The position numbers and the translations under genes were made by a program. DNA of 64,000 nt from Jaltomata sinuosa (taxonomy: Eukaryota > Streptophyta > Magnoliopsida > Solanales > Solanaceae), in NCBI GenBank assembly GCA_003996215.1, contig QJPP01000033.1, positions 372,001-436,000 on the forward strand, written 5' to 3'. The notes beneath the pieces were generated by a model that saw nothing but the letters and a program-made list of their open reading frames with translations, did no database searches and had not been told where the DNA came from. This document shows positions 45,161 through 55,512 of this stretch, piece after piece (the stretch's first letter is position 1; every line of letters begins with the position of its first letter).

Positions 45161-47770
45161 TATAACACCCCGTACCTTTCAAAACTTATGTGACTAAGTA
45201 AATATCGACGAAGGTATTTGAGCTCGAGATTGTGAAGGGGTACTTTGGCCTAGAATTTTAAATGGTCAAATGTATATAAGTGTTAAGTTAAGTTATAAGG
45301 AGGAGGGTTTTGAAAATGAGATAAAACAAGTGAGGTACTTGCTCGACTTATCTAAGCTCTTAGGTGACAAGTAGGTGCATCACCTACCTACGCTAACGAA
45401 CTAAGTTTCGAGGGCCGATTACGGGCAGCAACACCATGGATTATTAGACCTAATGGTAGCCCAAATGAAGCTTAAAGTTGGCCCATCAAAGCACAACCAA
45501 ATCTGGCCCAAACAACTACAAAAGGGAGCCACCAATATTGACCACATTTTGACCCAAGAGAAGCCCAAAATCAGCCCCAAAACTTAACCCTTTTGAGGCC
45601 CAAGCAAAGGGTAATTTTGGCCCAAGTTTTTCTTGACCCATTTTGGCCCAAATATACTCAAAAAAAGTCGGCCAAAAAGGTCCCTTTATACAAGCCATTT
45701 GCTGATCAATGTTGATCACAAAAAGCTGGAAAATTCTCTCTTATCTCATTTCCTTTTGGCAGCCCTTCTCTCCCTTTAGGGTTCTAAGAAGACCAAGATT
45801 AATTCAAGCTTAAGGTGAGTTAATCAACTTGTTATCTTGGTATTAATATACTACATATAGCTAGGATATCCTATGGTAAGAAAGACATGAACTATGGCAG
45901 CCCCTTTCTTATGATTTAACACATAGAAATTGTGTAACAATTAAGAGATTTCTTCTTCTCTTGTTGGTGTATGTGTAGGGGGTACTTAAGCTTTTAAAGC
46001 ATCAATAAAAAGAGGATAAAAACACACCTTCAAGTGTGGTAAGTACTCTGCCCATAATAATATTTTTGGATTGAAGTTCGGATGGACAATTGTTGTTGAA
46101 TTGTTGTTAAGAACTCACGGGACGGCGATCGGAAGCCGTGGGTTCAATGTGTTGCTATTGTATTTCGGCATGGTGAGTTGTGTAGGGGATGTTTGATGTG
46201 TTTTGTATTATTGGAGGCAGTAGGTTGGTGTGTGTGTGATGTGTATTGGATAGGGGAGAAAGGTGTGACGATACACCTTTAATTAATGCAAAATACGTAA
46301 ATCTGCCCGGGAAATGTTTAGCTACTGTTTTGGGAATGTTGCAGCAGGTTTAAGAGCTAATATTAGCTTCATTATACCCTTGTGTTGTAGATTAACTTAA
46401 TAAGGGAAAGTCCAAGTTGTGGTAAGCGCAATCTTCGGAAAGAACGAGGTATGTTAAGGCTTCTTTATTCCTTATCGGCATGAATCTAGAAATAGAACTC
46501 TAAATCTCCGAAAGAAGGAATTTGAGTATTTTGTTGTAAGAGAGCTGATTTGGTAACTCAACAAGTCTTAAGGAACTAATTTATACATTATGGTGATTCA
46601 AGTCGCCTTCTTATAAAAATCTTATTCTTTTTGCACGAAATGTAAGTTATCCTTTCGTCAAGTTTCTTCTTTGTATTGTGATCTCTAATCAAGCTTTAGA
46701 AAGTATACAAGGAAAGTTAGAAAGTCAAATCCCCATTTATATGTGTTTGGTATGTTGAGTCCAACACCTAGTAAGCCAAGGCTAAAGAAGTTATCTAAAT
46801 GAACCTTCATAAATAACAAGAATAGCTTGGAAGGTCAATCTAGTAATACACTTATTATGCATGGTTTGCGTGTTAGTGTGCACCGAGGTGCTACTGCCAT
46901 ATTGAGGCTATTATATACATAGTGTGAACCGAGGTGCTACTTCCATATTGAGGCCATTATACACATAGTGTGCACCGAGGTGCTACTGCCATATTGAGGC
47001 CATTATATACATAGTGTGCGCTGAGGCGCTACTGCCATATTGAGGCTATTAAATATAGGGTGCGCCGAGGCGCTATTATGGTTCAGTGTGGGTTATAAAG
47101 AGTGAGTTGCAGTGTGAGTTAATGCATGTGTTGTGTTCTAAAAAGAATAAAAGAGAAAGAGCTTAACGAGTCTTACCAATTACAGTTTACAAGTTTCATA
47201 TTATATCTTGTTCGGATTTACTACTTGCGACTTGCTTTTATGTTTCTACCTTACATGCCAGTACATTATTGTCGTACTGACGTCCCCATTGCCTGGGGGC
47301 GCTGCATACATACCTGCAGGTCCAGACAGATATCCAGACAGATCTCTTCAGTAGGAGTTGCAAAGTTCAGCCATTTTGGTAAGCTCCATTCTTCCTGGAG
47401 CTGACGAGTCAGAGGTCTAGCTTATATTTTGGCCAGGTTATGTATATGTACAACTTATCGGTAGTCCAAGGCCCTGTCCTGGATATGAGATATTTTACTT
47501 ACTCCTAGAGGCTTGTAGACGTATATATGTATATCAGTGTTGGGTATGGCCTTGTCGGCCTTGTTATTAGCTATCTACTATGATAATAGCCTTGTCGGCC
47601 TTGAGTTGCTTAACTACTATTGAGCTTTTAGTGTTTCAAATTGCTATTCTTAGAGACCTTGTCGGTCTCAGACCCCCAGCAAATTCAATAGAGATACACT
47701 CTATTTTGACACCCTCGGCCTTTTGGGGCTCCGGGTGTTGGTCATGCCTCCCATGGTTTGGGGCGTGACA
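45161..47770 (+). repeat. 5' LTR of element F
   Basis: 2610 bp, TATAACACCCC...GGGGCGTGACA. Both LTR copies start with TA rather than the usual TG. It contains a 46-bp tandem repeat at 46875-47075. Small open frames inside (for example 47126-47404) look accidental. Confidence 0.88.
46875..47075 (+). repeat. 46-bp tandem repeat in the 5' LTR of F
   Basis: Four full units and a partial one, starting at 46875, 46921, 46967 and 47013. The shared core is GTGCTACTGCCATATTGAGG. Confidence 0.92.
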
Positions 47771-47774
47771 AACT

Positions 47775-47786
47775 TGGTATCAGAGC
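47775..47786 (+). promoter_or_regulatory. Primer-binding site of element F (initiator tRNA-Met)
   Basis: TGGTATCAGAGC, four bases after the LTR end. Confidence 0.9.
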
Positions 47787-47985
47787 ACGTCGAATCCCAG
47801 GGAGTCTACAAGCCGTGTCTAGTAAAGTCTTGTTTATGGGTGTGTTGTGCACCATACCTATAATCATGAGGCTACGGGACATTTAGGAATTGTTATCCTT
47901 CTTTCATTTGCTAGATCGTGCAATAGAGCGAGGTCATAAGATGTTTGAAGTCTAATTCATGTTTTTCTATTTCTTGTTTACAGAA

Positions 47986-49029
47986 ATGCCTGTGACCAGA
48001 CAAATGAGTAGCCGATGGGTTGGCACGGATACGGGGGAAGGTACTAGTCGTTCCCCGCCTATCCGATTGGATAGATTTGAGGCTCAAAGTGAATCACCGA
48101 CACAAGAGATCCCAGTTTATCAAGTACCTGATGAGACTAGAGGGGATCCAGTACCCCTGACCCCACCTGCTCCAGTGGCATCTGAGATAGCTAGAGATGA
48201 ACCAGCACCTGTAGCTCCTTCACCTGAAGCAGAGGACCAGGACATCAGGAGTGCTGTTCGATTATTGACCCAGATGGTAGCCACACAACAACAACAAATT
48301 GGGGCATCAATGAGTGTTAGGTCAGGTGGCTCAGAAAGTTCTAGGGCTCGAGAGTTTATCAGCCTAAGTCCTCCTATATTTACAGGCTCTAACCCACGTG
48401 AGGATCCTCAGGAGTTTATTGATCAGACTTATCGAGTACTTCGAGTCATGCATGCAACAGTAGTGGAGGCAGTGGAGTTTGCATCTTTCAGGTTACGAGA
48501 TGTGGCCATTTTATGGTTCGAGGCTTGGGATCGGTCTAGGGGATCAAATGCACCCCCAGCTGAATGGGAGGAATTTTCAGAGGCCTTCCTAGCTCACTAT
48601 CTTCCGCAGGAGGTTCGAGAGGCCAGACTTGATCAATTTCTAGCCCTTAGGCAGGGCAATATGAATGTTCGACAGTACAGCCTCAGGTTTAATTCATTAG
48701 CCAGGTACGCCCCCGATATTGTGAGTACGATGCGAGCTAGAGTTCATCGATATGTGCGTGGCCTTAAGGATGAATTGATTAAGGGATTAACAATAGCAGC
48801 CACACAAGAGGATATGAATATTTCTAAGATACAGGCTATTGCTCAGACTGCAGAGGATCTTGAAGTACAAATTGGAGATAACCAAAGCCGAGAAAGGGAT
48901 CAGAATAAGAGGGCTAGATCTACTGGGTCCTATGTAGAGCAACGAGGTAATGTTAGGCCACATTTTAATAGGAGATCACCCCACCCTACTAGTGGTGCTC
49001 CCATATCAGTTGCAAAGGCAGAGGTATGA
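47986..49029 (+). CDS. Gag capsid protein of element F
   Basis: The start is chosen at the ATG giving MPVTRQMSSRWVG; an in-frame ATG 27 bases upstream adds only a hydrophobic leader that is not family-like. A Pro-rich N-terminal region (to about residue 80) precedes the retrotransposon gag domain, seen in FISLSPPIFTGSNPREDPQEF, then LWFEAWDRSRG and FSEAFLAHYLPQEVREARLDQF. Its natural C-terminal part with the zinc knuckle is in the next frame: a one-base shift near 49020 stops this frame at 49029. Gag would form particles around element RNA. It is followed directly by protease and pol on the same strand. Confidence 0.82.
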   Translation: MPVTRQMSSRWVGTDTGEGTSRSPPIRLDRFEAQSESPTQEIPVYQVPDETRGDPVPLTPPAPVASEIARDEPAPVAPSPEAEDQDIRSAVRLLTQMVATQQQQIGASMSVRSGGSESSRAREFISLSPPIFTGSNPREDPQEFIDQTYRVLRVMHATVVEAVEFASFRLRDVAILWFEAWDRSRGSNAPPAEWEEFSEAFLAHYLPQEVREARLDQFLALRQGNMNVRQYSLRFNSLARYAPDIVSTMRARVHRYVRGLKDELIKGLTIAATQEDMNISKIQAIAQTAEDLEVQIGDNQSRERDQNKRARSTGSYVEQRGNVRPHFNRRSPHPTSGAPISVAKAEV

Positions 49030-49957
49030 TCATTTTTCTCAGACTGGACCAGGCCACAGTTCAGGTGCATCCAGTTCCTATCGCCAGGGGCATTCGGGTC
49101 AGATGAGGCGACCTTTGCCACCTTGTGTTCAGTGCGGTAGGAAGCATCCGGGGATATGTCGCCTGGGTTCAGATACTTGTTATTCGTGTGGGCATCCTGG
49201 TCACTTTATGCGAGACTGTCCGAGTAGAGGTAGGAGTGAGATATCCCAGCCTACAGGGTCGATGGCAGCTTCTTCATCTACTATTCGTCCCCCTAGGACA
49301 GGACAACAGGCTACACCAGGTCGTGGTAGAGGTAGAGGAGGAGGAGGAGCATCCAGTTCAGGCGGTGGTCAGAATCGCACTTATGCTCTAGCCGGTCGCC
49401 AGGACTTGGAATCGTCACCTGATGTTGTTACAGGTACATTGACTATTTTTACTCATGCTGTTTATGCACTTATAGATCCTGGCTCTACTCTTTCATATGT
49501 TACCCCGCTCGTTGCTGGTAAGTTGGGGGTAGGCCCTGAGTTATTGCCTAGACCATTTGTTGTATCTACGCCGGTTGGTGAATCTATTATAGCTAGACGA
49601 GTTTATCGAGATTGTGCAGTGTGGATTTATGACCATCTCACTTCAGCTGATCTAATCGAATTAGATATGATTGACTTCGATGTCATTATGGGCATGGACT
49701 GGTTAGCTGCATGTTATGCTAATATCGATTGTAGAAATAAGGTTGTCAAATTCCATTTTTCGAAAGAAACAATCCTGGAATGGAAAGGTAATGCTGCCAC
49801 GCCAAGGGGTAGGTTTATTTCCTACCTTAAAGCCCAGAAAATGATTTCTAAAGGCTATATTTATCATTTAGTTCCGAGTACAAAGCACAGAGGATGGACC
49901 AGTGACTCCTCAATCAGTTCCCGTGGTGAGTCAATTTCTAGATGTATTCCCGGATGA
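49020..49957 (+). CDS. Gag zinc knuckle and aspartic protease of element F (frameshifted)
   Basis: Frame +2 relative to the window, taken from the point where homology to gag resumes (RYDHFSQTGPGHSSG). It carries a CCHC zinc knuckle (CYSCGHPGHFMRDC, about 49178-49220), a Gly/Arg-rich linker and a retropepsin with active site DPGSTLSYVTP (about 49477) and distal IMGMDWLAA. Homology to the polyprotein leaves this frame near 49890, where pol continues in the next frame, so the last 20 or so codons are spurious. The open frame itself extends upstream to 48950, overlapping gag. Two one-base shifts thus split what is one polyprotein in relatives. Confidence 0.8.
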
Positions 49958-52826
49958 GCTTCCAGGAATCCCTCCAGAAAGGGAAATTGAGTTTGCCATT
50001 GATCTACTCCCAGATACTCAGCCAATATCAATTCCCCCTTACAGGATGGCTCCTGCAGAATTAAGAGAGTTAAAGGAACAATTAAAGGATCTACTCGAAA
50101 AAGGTTTTATTAGGCCTAGTACATCGCCATGGGGCGCACCAGTTTTGTTTGTTCGTAAGAAGGATGGGTCCTTGAGAATGTGTATCAATTACCGACAACT
50201 GAACAAAGTTACAATCAAGAATAAGTATCCGCTTCCAAGGATTGATGACCTTTTTGATCAGTTGCAAGGCGCCAAATGTTTTTCAAAGATTGACTTGCGG
50301 TCGGGGTATCACCAGTTACGTGTTAAGGGGGTAGATGTTCCAAAAACAGCCTTTAGGACAAGGTATGGCCACTTTGAATTTCTAGTAATGTCTTTTGGGC
50401 TTACTAATGCCCCAGCAGCTTTTATGGACCTAATGAATCGGGTATTCAAGCCATTCCTAGATGTATTCGTGATCGTATTTATTGACGATATCCTGATTTA
50501 CTCGCGGTCCAAAGCCGAACATGCTGATCATTTACGTGCAGTATTGCAAACACTTCAGAATCATAAATTATATGCGAAGTTCTCCAAATGTGAGTTTTGG
50601 TTGACTTCAGTGGCTTTTCTTGGCCATATAATTACAGACGAAGGTATTAGAGTTGACGGCCAAAAGATTGAAGCAGTAAAGAATTGGCCGAGACCCTTGA
50701 ATGCTACAGAGATCCGTAGTTTTTTGGGCTTAGCAGGTTATTATCGAAGGTTTGTAGAAGGGTTTTCTTCTATATCTGCACCATTGACAAAGTTGACTCA
50801 TAAAGCTGCCAAGTTCCAGTGGTCTGATGCATGTGAGCAGAGTTTTCAGGAGTTGAAGGACAGGCTTACTTCAGCACCTGTCTTAACTCTGCCAGAGGGC
50901 ACAGAAGGTTATGTTGTTTATTGTGATGCTTCAAGGATTGGGTTGGGTTGCGTTTTAATGCAACATGGTAAAGTTATTGCCTATGCCTCAAGACAACTAA
51001 GAAAGCACGAACAAAATTACCCTACTCACGATCTTGAATTGGCAGCAGTTATATTTGCCTTGAAAATTTGGCGCCATTACTTGTTGGGAGTCCATGTAGA
51101 CGTGTTTTCGGACCACAAAAGTCTACAGTATTTATTCAAACAGAAGGATTTAAACCTAAGGCAAAGAAGGTGGCTAGAGTTACTAAAGGATTATGACGTA
51201 GATATTTTGTACCATTCAGGGAAGGCCAATGTAGTGGCCGATGCACTTAGCCGCAAATCCATGGGAAGCTTGAGCCACGTGGAAAATAGAAAGATTGAGA
51301 TGACAAGAGAACTACATCAGTTAGCTAATTGGCAGGTTCGACTACTAGACCAAGGTAATGGGGGAGTTGTTATTCAAAGCACAGCGGAATCCTCACTTGT
51401 GACAGAGGTAAAGGAAAGACAATATGATGATCCAGAATTAGTAAGATTGAGGGAGGAAATTCCACAACAGAAGCAACCACTAATAGAGCTTAAGGAGGAT
51501 GGGGTACTGAGATATCAAGGTCGTCTATGTGTACCTAACGTCGGGGAGCTTCGGGGGAAAATTTTGGCAGAAGTTCACTATTCCCGCTATTCAATCCATC
51601 CAGGAGCGACGAAGATGTATCATGATCTTCGACAGATTTATTGGTGGAATAATATGAAGAGAAATATTGCAGAGTTTGTAGCCCAATGCCCGAATTGTCA
51701 ACATGTAAAAATTGAACACCAGAGACCCGAAGGTCTAACTCAAAGTATAGTGATACCTACCTGGAAATGGGAGGTGATCAACATGGACTTTATTACAGGC
51801 TTACCTCGTACTTATCGGAAGTATGATTCCATATGGGTGATTGTAGATAGACTTACAAAATCAGCTCACTTTTTGCCAGTCAGGACAACTTATACTGCTG
51901 AAGATTATGCCAAGTTGTATATTAGTGAAATAGTTCGACTTCATGGTGTCCCAATTTCCATCATTTCAGATAGGGGTGCTCAGTTTACAGCAAATTTCTG
52001 GAGGTCTTTCCAGAGAGGCTTAGGTACTCATATAAGTCTCAGTACAGCTTTTCATCCACAGACAGATGGACAAGCTGAACGCACTATTCAAACACTCGAA
52101 GATATGCTACGAGCTTGTGTACTAGATTTTAAAGGGAGTTGGGATGACCATTTGCCACTAATTGAGTTTGCTTATAATAATAGCTTCCATGCAAGCATTC
52201 AAATGGCTCCTTATGAGGCTTTATACGGGCGAAAGTGTAGATCAACAATTGGATGGTTTGAAATTGGAGAAGCAGGATTATTAGGGCCAGACCTAGTTAA
52301 TCAGGCAATGGAGAAGGTGAAGCTAATCCGAGAAAGATTACTAACAGCCCAGAGTAGGCAGAAATCATATGCAGATGTGCGACGTTGGGATTTGGAATTT
52401 AATATTAGTGATTGGGTTTTCCTAAAGGTTTCGCCTATGAAAGGCGTTATGCGATTTGGTAAAAAGGGAAAGCTTAGTCCAAGATATATTGGACCATACA
52501 GGATCATTCGGAGGGTAGGAAAAGTGGCATATGAGCTAGATTTACCCCCAGAATTGGAGACAGTCCATCCTGTATTTCATGTATCGATGCTACGAAGGTG
52601 CATAGGAGATCCTTCACGTATTATGCCTATTAAAGATGTTCAACTTTCTGAAGACTTATCCTATAAGGAAGTACCAATTTCTATCCTATATCGTCAAGTT
52701 AGGAAGCTCAGAACCAAAGAAGTAGCCTCAGTAAAGGTGTTATGGAGAAATAATAATATTGAAGAAATGACGTGGGAAGCCGAGGAAGAAATGAGGAAAA
52801 AACATCCCCAGTTATTTATGACTTGA
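49902..52826 (+). CDS. Pol polyprotein of element F: RT, RNase H, integrase, chromodomain
   Basis: A 974-codon uninterrupted frame, open from 49872 with no ATG at its beginning, because it is normally read through from gag-protease. Reverse transcriptase shows FIDDILIYS with catalytic Asp at about residues 195-196. RNase H begins near Asp 342 (VYCDAS) and includes VVADALSRK. Integrase has the zinc ligands of HYSRYSIHPG...CPNCQ and a DD35E triad at about Asp 629, Asp 690 and Glu 726. The C-terminal 55 residues form a chromodomain (VRKLRTKEVASVKVLW...WEAEEEM), which in this lineage is thought to steer integration to certain chromatin. All catalytic residues checked are present, so this is the most intact enzyme gene in the window, though the upstream frameshifts would prevent its normal expression. 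Confidence 0.9.
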   Translation: MTPQSVPVVSQFLDVFPDELPGIPPEREIEFAIDLLPDTQPISIPPYRMAPAELRELKEQLKDLLEKGFIRPSTSPWGAPVLFVRKKDGSLRMCINYRQLNKVTIKNKYPLPRIDDLFDQLQGAKCFSKIDLRSGYHQLRVKGVDVPKTAFRTRYGHFEFLVMSFGLTNAPAAFMDLMNRVFKPFLDVFVIVFIDDILIYSRSKAEHADHLRAVLQTLQNHKLYAKFSKCEFWLTSVAFLGHIITDEGIRVDGQKIEAVKNWPRPLNATEIRSFLGLAGYYRRFVEGFSSISAPLTKLTHKAAKFQWSDACEQSFQELKDRLTSAPVLTLPEGTEGYVVYCDASRIGLGCVLMQHGKVIAYASRQLRKHEQNYPTHDLELAAVIFALKIWRHYLLGVHVDVFSDHKSLQYLFKQKDLNLRQRRWLELLKDYDVDILYHSGKANVVADALSRKSMGSLSHVENRKIEMTRELHQLANWQVRLLDQGNGGVVIQSTAESSLVTEVKERQYDDPELVRLREEIPQQKQPLIELKEDGVLRYQGRLCVPNVGELRGKILAEVHYSRYSIHPGATKMYHDLRQIYWWNNMKRNIAEFVAQCPNCQHVKIEHQRPEGLTQSIVIPTWKWEVINMDFITGLPRTYRKYDSIWVIVDRLTKSAHFLPVRTTYTAEDYAKLYISEIVRLHGVPISIISDRGAQFTANFWRSFQRGLGTHISLSTAFHPQTDGQAERTIQTLEDMLRACVLDFKGSWDDHLPLIEFAYNNSFHASIQMAPYEALYGRKCRSTIGWFEIGEAGLLGPDLVNQAMEKVKLIRERLLTAQSRQKSYADVRRWDLEFNISDWVFLKVSPMKGVMRFGKKGKLSPRYIGPYRIIRRVGKVAYELDLPPELETVHPVFHVSMLRRCIGDPSRIMPIKDVQLSEDLSYKEVPISILYRQVRKLRTKEVASVKVLWRNNNIEEMTWEAEEEMRKKHPQLFMT

Positions 52827-53086
52827 AGATAGTACATAGGTAAGTCATATTTTTATATTCTTGATACTCTTCCTACTATGCAAATATGATCAGGTTTGAA
52901 CATGTGAAAATGATTACATTTAATTGTATATAGTTGTATCGCCCTGTGAGGCATCGTGCTGGACTTTTGCTGAGTTTCAGGTTTTTGGATAGTCCTAATT
53001 ATAAAGGAAACTCTGCCGAAATTTCAAAAAATCCTAAGGAACTAGAGCTCTATATGCATTACCCTCATTCGAGGACGAATGATTCT

Positions 53087-53099
53087 AAGGGGGGAAGGA
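53087..53099 (+). promoter_or_regulatory. Polypurine tract of element F
   Basis: AAGGGGGGAAGGA immediately before the 3' LTR start. The phrase GAGGACGAATG just upstream is common before LTRs of this lineage. Confidence 0.85.
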
Positions 53100-54132
53100 T
53101 ATAACACCCCGTACCTTTCAAAACCTATGTGTCTAAGTAAATATCGACGAAGGTATTTGAGCTCGAGATTGTGAAGGGGTACTTTGGCCTAGAATTTGAA
53201 ATGGTCAAATGTATATAAGTGTTAAGTTAAATTATAAGGAGGAGGGTTTTGAAAATGAGAAAAAACAAGTGAGGTACTTGCTCGACTTATCTAAGCTCTT
53301 AGGTGACAAGTAGGTGCATCACCTACCTACGCTAACGAACTAAGTTCCGAGGGCCGATTACGGGCAGAAACACCATGGATTATTAGACCTAATGGTAGCC
53401 CAAATGAAGCTTAAAGTTGGCCTATCAAAGCACAACCAAATCTGGCCCAAACAACTACAAAAGTTAGCCACCAATATTGACCACATTTTGACCCAAGAGA
53501 AGCCCAAAATCAGCCCCAAAACTTAACCCTTTTGAGGCCCAAGCAAAGGGTAATTTTGGCCCAAGGTTCTTGACCCATTTTGGCCCAAATATACTCAAAA
53601 AAGTCGGCCAAAAAGGTCCCTTTATATAGGCCATTTGCTGATCAATGTTGATCACAAAAAGCTGGAAAATTCTCTCTTATCTCATTTCTTTTTGGCAGCC
53701 CTTCTCTCCCTTTAGGGTTCTAAGAAGACAAAGATTAATTGAAGCTTAAGGTGAGTTCAACAACTTGTTATCTTGGTATTAATATACTACATATAGCTAG
53801 GATATCCTATGGTAAGAAAGACATGAACTATGGCAGCCCCTTTCTTATGATTTAACACATGGAAATTGTGTAACAATTAAGAGATTTCTTCTTCTCTTGT
53901 TGGTGTATGTGTAGGGGGTACTTAAGCTTTTAAAGCATCAATAAAAAGAGGATCAAAACACACCTTCAAGTGTGGTAAGTACTCTGCCCATAATAATATT
54001 TTTGGATTGAAGTTCGGATGGACAATTGTTGTTGAATTGTTGTTAAGAACTCACGGGACGGCGATCGGAAGCCGTGGGTTCAATGTGTTGCTATTGTATT
54101 TCGGCATGGTGGGTTGTGTAGGGGATGTTTGA
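53100..54132 (+). repeat. Truncated 3' LTR of element F
   Basis: Matches 45161-46196 closely, then stops at GATGTTTGA (54124-54132), where MULE sequence begins. The missing 1.57 kb should lie beyond the MULE if that element inserted cleanly. Confidence 0.88.
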
Positions 54133-54625
54133 GCTATTGGTTCTGAACATGAATCCAACATGTAAGTCATCTGTTGCAACATATGAGTGGTCTGTTGCAA
54201 CTGATGAGTTATCTGTTGCAACATATGAACTATCTGTTGGATCAAGCTACTGGTTCTGAACATGAATCCAACAGGTAAGTCATATGTTGCAATAGATAAC
54301 TCATCTGTTGCAGCAGATGACTTACCTGTTGGATTCATATTACATTAGCTGGCAAAGCTGGTTCAGAACCAGAAGCTTAATCCAACAGATAAGTCATTTG
54401 TTGCAACAGATGAGTTATATGATGCAACAGATGAGTTATTTGTTGCAGCATATGACTTACCTGTTGGATTCATGTTCATAACCAGTAGCTTGATCCAACA
54501 GATAGGTCATCTGTTGCAACATATAACTCATCTGTTGCAGCTGATGACTTATCTGTTGGATTAAGCTTCTGGTTCTGAACATGTATCCAACATATAAGTC
54601 ATTTGTTACAACAGATGAGTTACTT
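54133..54625. repeat. Palindromic 21-bp-period minisatellite, left block 1
   Basis: Repeats built from CATCTGTTGCAACAGATG and variants (CATATG, TTGGAT), spaced about 21 bp, alternating with longer GGTTCTGAACATGAATCC phrases. Confidence 0.85.
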
Positions 54626-54720
54626 GTTGGGACAATGATATAATTTTATTGTTGTATATAGATACTCAACTTTACTATACTATTATTGATTTTTTTAACA
54701 AAACTCTTTAGGTATCATTT

Positions 54721-54930
54721 ATGGAGGAATCAATAACAATAGGGGTTGATTGTTATGGTGAATGGATCGAGAAGAACAATCGATTTATTTGGCGTTGGAA
54801 GGATGGTGACTTGTTAGAAATGATAGCGATGACAGTTCAAAAAGATATTTTGTATGATGATTTTGTTAACTTAATCATCAGTTGTTGTGAATTAAATTGC
54901 CAACCGAAAGATCTTGTCATCAGTTATCAT
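54721..54930 (+). pseudogene. Duplicated N-terminal fragment of the MULE transposase
   Basis: Starts MEESITIGVDC and matches the first 68 or so codons of the full gene at 55513 almost exactly (one visible change, HG to YG, at residues 12-13). It then runs into the repeat array after VISY and stops at 54936. It arose from the local tandem duplication; alone it encodes no domain of transposase activity. If transcription starts upstream of it, it could act as an upstream decoy frame. Confidence 0.85.
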
Positions 54931-54932
54931 TT

Positions 54933-55400
54933 GTAAGTCATCTGTTGCAACATATGAGTGGTCTGATTCAACTGATAAGTTATCTGTTGCAACATATGAA
55001 CTATCTGTTGGATCAAGCTACTGGTTCTGAACATGAATCCAACAGGTAAGTCATATGTTGCAACAGATAACTCATCTGTTGCAGCAGATGACTTACCTGT
55101 TGGATTCATATTACATTAGCTGGCAAAGCTGGTTCAGAACCAGAAGCTTAATCCAACAGATAAGTCATCTGCTGCAACAGATGAGTTATATGATGCAACA
55201 GATGAGTTATCTGTTGCAGCATATGACTTACCTGTTGGATTCATGTTCAGAACCAGTAGCTTGATCCAACAGATAGGTCATCTGTTGCAACATATAACTC
55301 ATCTGTTGCAACAAGTAACTCATCTATTGCAGCAGATGACTTATCTGTTGGATTAAGCTTCTGGTTCTGAACATGTATCCAACATGTAAGTCATTTGTTA
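54933..55400. repeat. Palindromic 21-bp-period minisatellite, left block 2
   Basis: The second copy of the left block, lying directly upstream of the transposase start at 55513. Confidence 0.85.
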
Positions 55401-55512
55401 CAATAGATGAGTTACTTGTTGGGACAATGATATAATTTTATTGTTGTATATAGATACTCAAGTTTACTATACTATTATCGATTTTTTTAACAAAACTCTT
55501 TAGGTATCATTT

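Larger units (their letters stand above)
45161..54132 (+). mobile_element. Ty3/gypsy Del/Tekay-like chromovirus, element F
   Basis: Plus strand: 5' LTR (45161-47770), primer-binding site, gag, protease, pol with C-terminal chromodomain, polypurine tract and a truncated 3' LTR (53100-54132). The five bases before it, ATAGT (45156-45160), belong to the LTR of E and should be repeated on the far side. The two LTRs look very similar over the shared 1 kb, so it is a fairly recent insertion. Confidence 0.9.

Noticed and set aside
45161..45171. LTR of F starting with TA instead of TG taken as an error
   Set aside because: Both LTR copies (45161 and 53100) begin with the same TATAACACC, so the start is real for this element.
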